Of a stretch of 64,000 bases of DNA, positions 63,060-64,000 are shown piece by piece (position 1 is the stretch's first letter; each line of letters opens with the position of its first letter). This DNA comes from Methanomicrobium sp. W14 (GTDB taxonomy: Archaea; Halobacteriota; Methanomicrobia; Methanomicrobiales; Methanomicrobiaceae). The stretch is from the NCBI RefSeq assembly GCF_017875315.1, contig NZ_JAGGMM010000001.1:620001-684000 (forward strand), given 5' to 3'. Position numbers and translations under genes: made by a program. The notes beneath the pieces were generated by a model. That model was not told the DNA's origin and searched no databases. It saw only the letters and a list, made by a program, of their open reading frames with translations.

Positions 63060-63739
63060 AACGCCTCCACGGTATCACTAAACCGTATATTTTTTGGAAT
63101 GACTCCTTTTTTTAGTGCAAATATGATATATTCCGGAGCATCATCCCATTCATGCAGGCATTCAGGTATTTTCCCGACGAACCTGAGTTTTCCCCCGGTA
63201 ATTTTCCAGATGTAATCAGCCTTTGGCATTACGGACCGCTCATGTGTAAATATTACCGTAATACTGCTTCTGGAAAAAGAAAAGGTGCACAATTTTTCTT
63301 TCCATACAGGATCAAGTGCACTGAACGGTTCGTCAAGGATAAGAAGATCTGCCTTTTTTGAAAGAACACATAACAAATGCAGGCGTTTTAACTCTCCACG
63401 GGAAATATTCATAGGATCGCAGTGCATTTTGTTTTGCAGACATGCAGCCTCTAATACTTTTTCAGGAGACAAACCCCATGACTTTATCTCATTCTCTACC
63501 GTCAGCTTCGTCAGGTGATACTCGGGAAACTGCATGGACAAAAGGGTGCTTCCTATCCCAAAAAAACTGATTTTCCCATTTTGAGGCTTTAAAACACCTG
63601 AAAGAGCCATAGAAAGAGTAGACTTCCCCGCTCCCACCGGACCTGTTACAACATGAACTCCGCTCCTGAAGACGCCGTCTGAAAAGGACACAAAGTCCCC
63701 TTTCTTTATTACAAGGTTGTTAAGAACTATCTCCGGCAA
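63041..63739 (-). CDS. ECF-type ABC transporter ATPase
   Basis: A 232-residue ABC ATPase. Walker A is VTGPVGAGKSTLSMAL; the Q-loop sits in STLLSMQFPEYHLTKLTVENEI-like sequence near residue 70; the signature is NISRGELKRLHLL, with RGE in place of the usual SGGE; Walker B is LLILDEPFSALD and the switch His lies in VIFTHERSVMP. The altered signature is common in one member of an EcfA/EcfA' pair. It overlaps the next ATPase gene by 20 nt and the EcfT gene by 19 nt. Confidence 0.87.
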   Translation of the reverse strand: MPEIVLNNLVIKKGDFVSFSDGVFRSGVHVVTGPVGAGKSTLSMALSGVLKPQNGKISFFGIGSTLLSMQFPEYHLTKLTVENEIKSWGLSPEKVLEAACLQNKMHCDPMNISRGELKRLHLLCVLSKKADLLILDEPFSALDPVWKEKLCTFSFSRSSITVIFTHERSVMPKADYIWKITGGKLRFVGKIPECLHEWDDAPEYIIFALKKGVIPKNIRFSDTVEALCRTQG

Positions 63740-64000
63740 ATTCTTTTATCCTCCACAAACATGGCAAAAACAAAGTATTTTCAAGTTTTTCAAAGACTTC
63801 CCCCGGTAATCCTGAATATTTTACCATTCCCTTTTCCATAAAAATAAGATTGTCCGCTTTTTCTGCATAATCCATGTTCTGTGTACAGTGCATTATATAA
63901 TCTACACGGGAATTTCGCAGAAACCTGTCCAGTACCCTGGAAGAATCAGGGTCCATATGGGAGTCAGGCTCATCAAGTACAAGGATTAAAGGTTCTGCTG
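63720..64000 (-). CDS. Second ECF-type ATPase, 3' part only
   Basis: The C-terminal third of an ABC ATPase; the gene runs off the right edge. The visible part starts in Walker B (LILVLDEPDSHMDPDSSRVL) and then has YIMHCTQNMDYAEKADNLIF, where a Cys-Thr pair stands in the place of the usual switch Thr-His, and ends with MVKYSGLPGEVFEKLE, typical of ECF ATPases. The missing His at the switch suggests a degenerate site paired with the downstream ATPase. Walker A and the signature lie outside the window. Confidence 0.8.
   Translation of the reverse strand, partial: AEPLILVLDEPDSHMDPDSSRVLDRFLRNSRVDYIMHCTQNMDYAEKADNLIFMEKGMVKYSGLPGEVFEKLENTLFLPCLWRIKEFAGDSS

Noticed and set aside
1-64000. tRNA, rRNA, CRISPR arrays, insertion sequences or prophage
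   Set aside because: I looked through the intergenic gaps for tRNA-like GC-rich folds, regular short repeats, transposase motifs and terminal inverted repeats, and found none that would support a call.

Overview
The window is a gene-dense stretch of about 64 kb from a euryarchaeon, most likely a hydrogenotrophic methanogen of the Methanomicrobiales (a Methanoplanus/Methanolacinia-like relative). That placement is inferred from gene content: archaeal lipid genes (glycerol-1-phosphate dehydrogenase, geranylgeranyl reductase), archaeal information genes (small primase subunit, GINS, L44e, S27e, aIF2-alpha, Nop10, EndoQ), pyruvoyl-dependent arginine decarboxylase, two-subunit pyruvate carboxylase and an anaerobic cobamide pathway with CbiMNQO cobalt uptake. 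No methanogenesis gene lies inside the window, and I saw no rRNA, tRNA, CRISPR array, insertion sequence or prophage.

Layout. 1-3208: the end of an NfeD gene and an SPFH (stomatin-like) gene, then a strongly palindromic control region reading into a 59-codon gene and a two-domain metallophosphoesterase. 3224-3948: the wreck of a histidine kinase. 4044-17485: a phosphate and polyphosphate island. A divergent AbrB-PhoU regulator faces pstS, a fused pstC-pstA, pstB, phoU and ppk1. A second unit follows with a two-domain PPK2, a CHAD-metallophosphoesterase fusion, a stand-alone HD protein and a Ppx/GppA-HD exopolyphosphatase. Together they cover phosphate import, polymer synthesis, use as a phosphoryl donor, probable binding of the polymer and hydrolysis.

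17595-25487: mixed genes, including an RNase III-like protein, a thioredoxin-like protein, a flavin-binding protein, a PLP decarboxylase, a site-2 protease, RNase HII, a TrkA-type potassium regulator and geranylgeranyl reductase with its ferredoxin. They enclose a gene-poor AT-rich gap at 20473-21242. 25638-35926: cobamide ring synthesis (cbiT-L-F-G-H-C-D-E), the cobalt importer cbiMNQO on the opposite strand, and cbiA/cfbB divergent from cbiM across a repeat-bearing control region. 36165-43284: a conserved archaeal information-processing cluster on the minus strand, from UPF0058-elp3-priS-GINS to L44e-S27e-aIF2-alpha-Nop10-PAC2-EndoQ.

43335-51446: ADP-ribosylglycohydrolase, UPF0179, egsA, DUF63, SpoIIM-like, proS, an acetyltransferase and an unusual rubredoxin-TPP enzyme fusion. 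51469-55900: a MoxR-DUF58-VWA-BatD-like operon. 56033-64000: arginine decarboxylase, an aminotransferase, a DUF389 membrane protein, pycA-pycB and an ECF-type transporter (EcfT plus two ATPases, the last cut by the window edge) that may import biotin for the carboxylase. The features most worth following are the polyphosphate island with its CHAD-phosphoesterase and HD proteins, the rubredoxin-TPP fusion, the repeat-rich operator at 1665-1746 and the extra C-terminal domain on CbiO.
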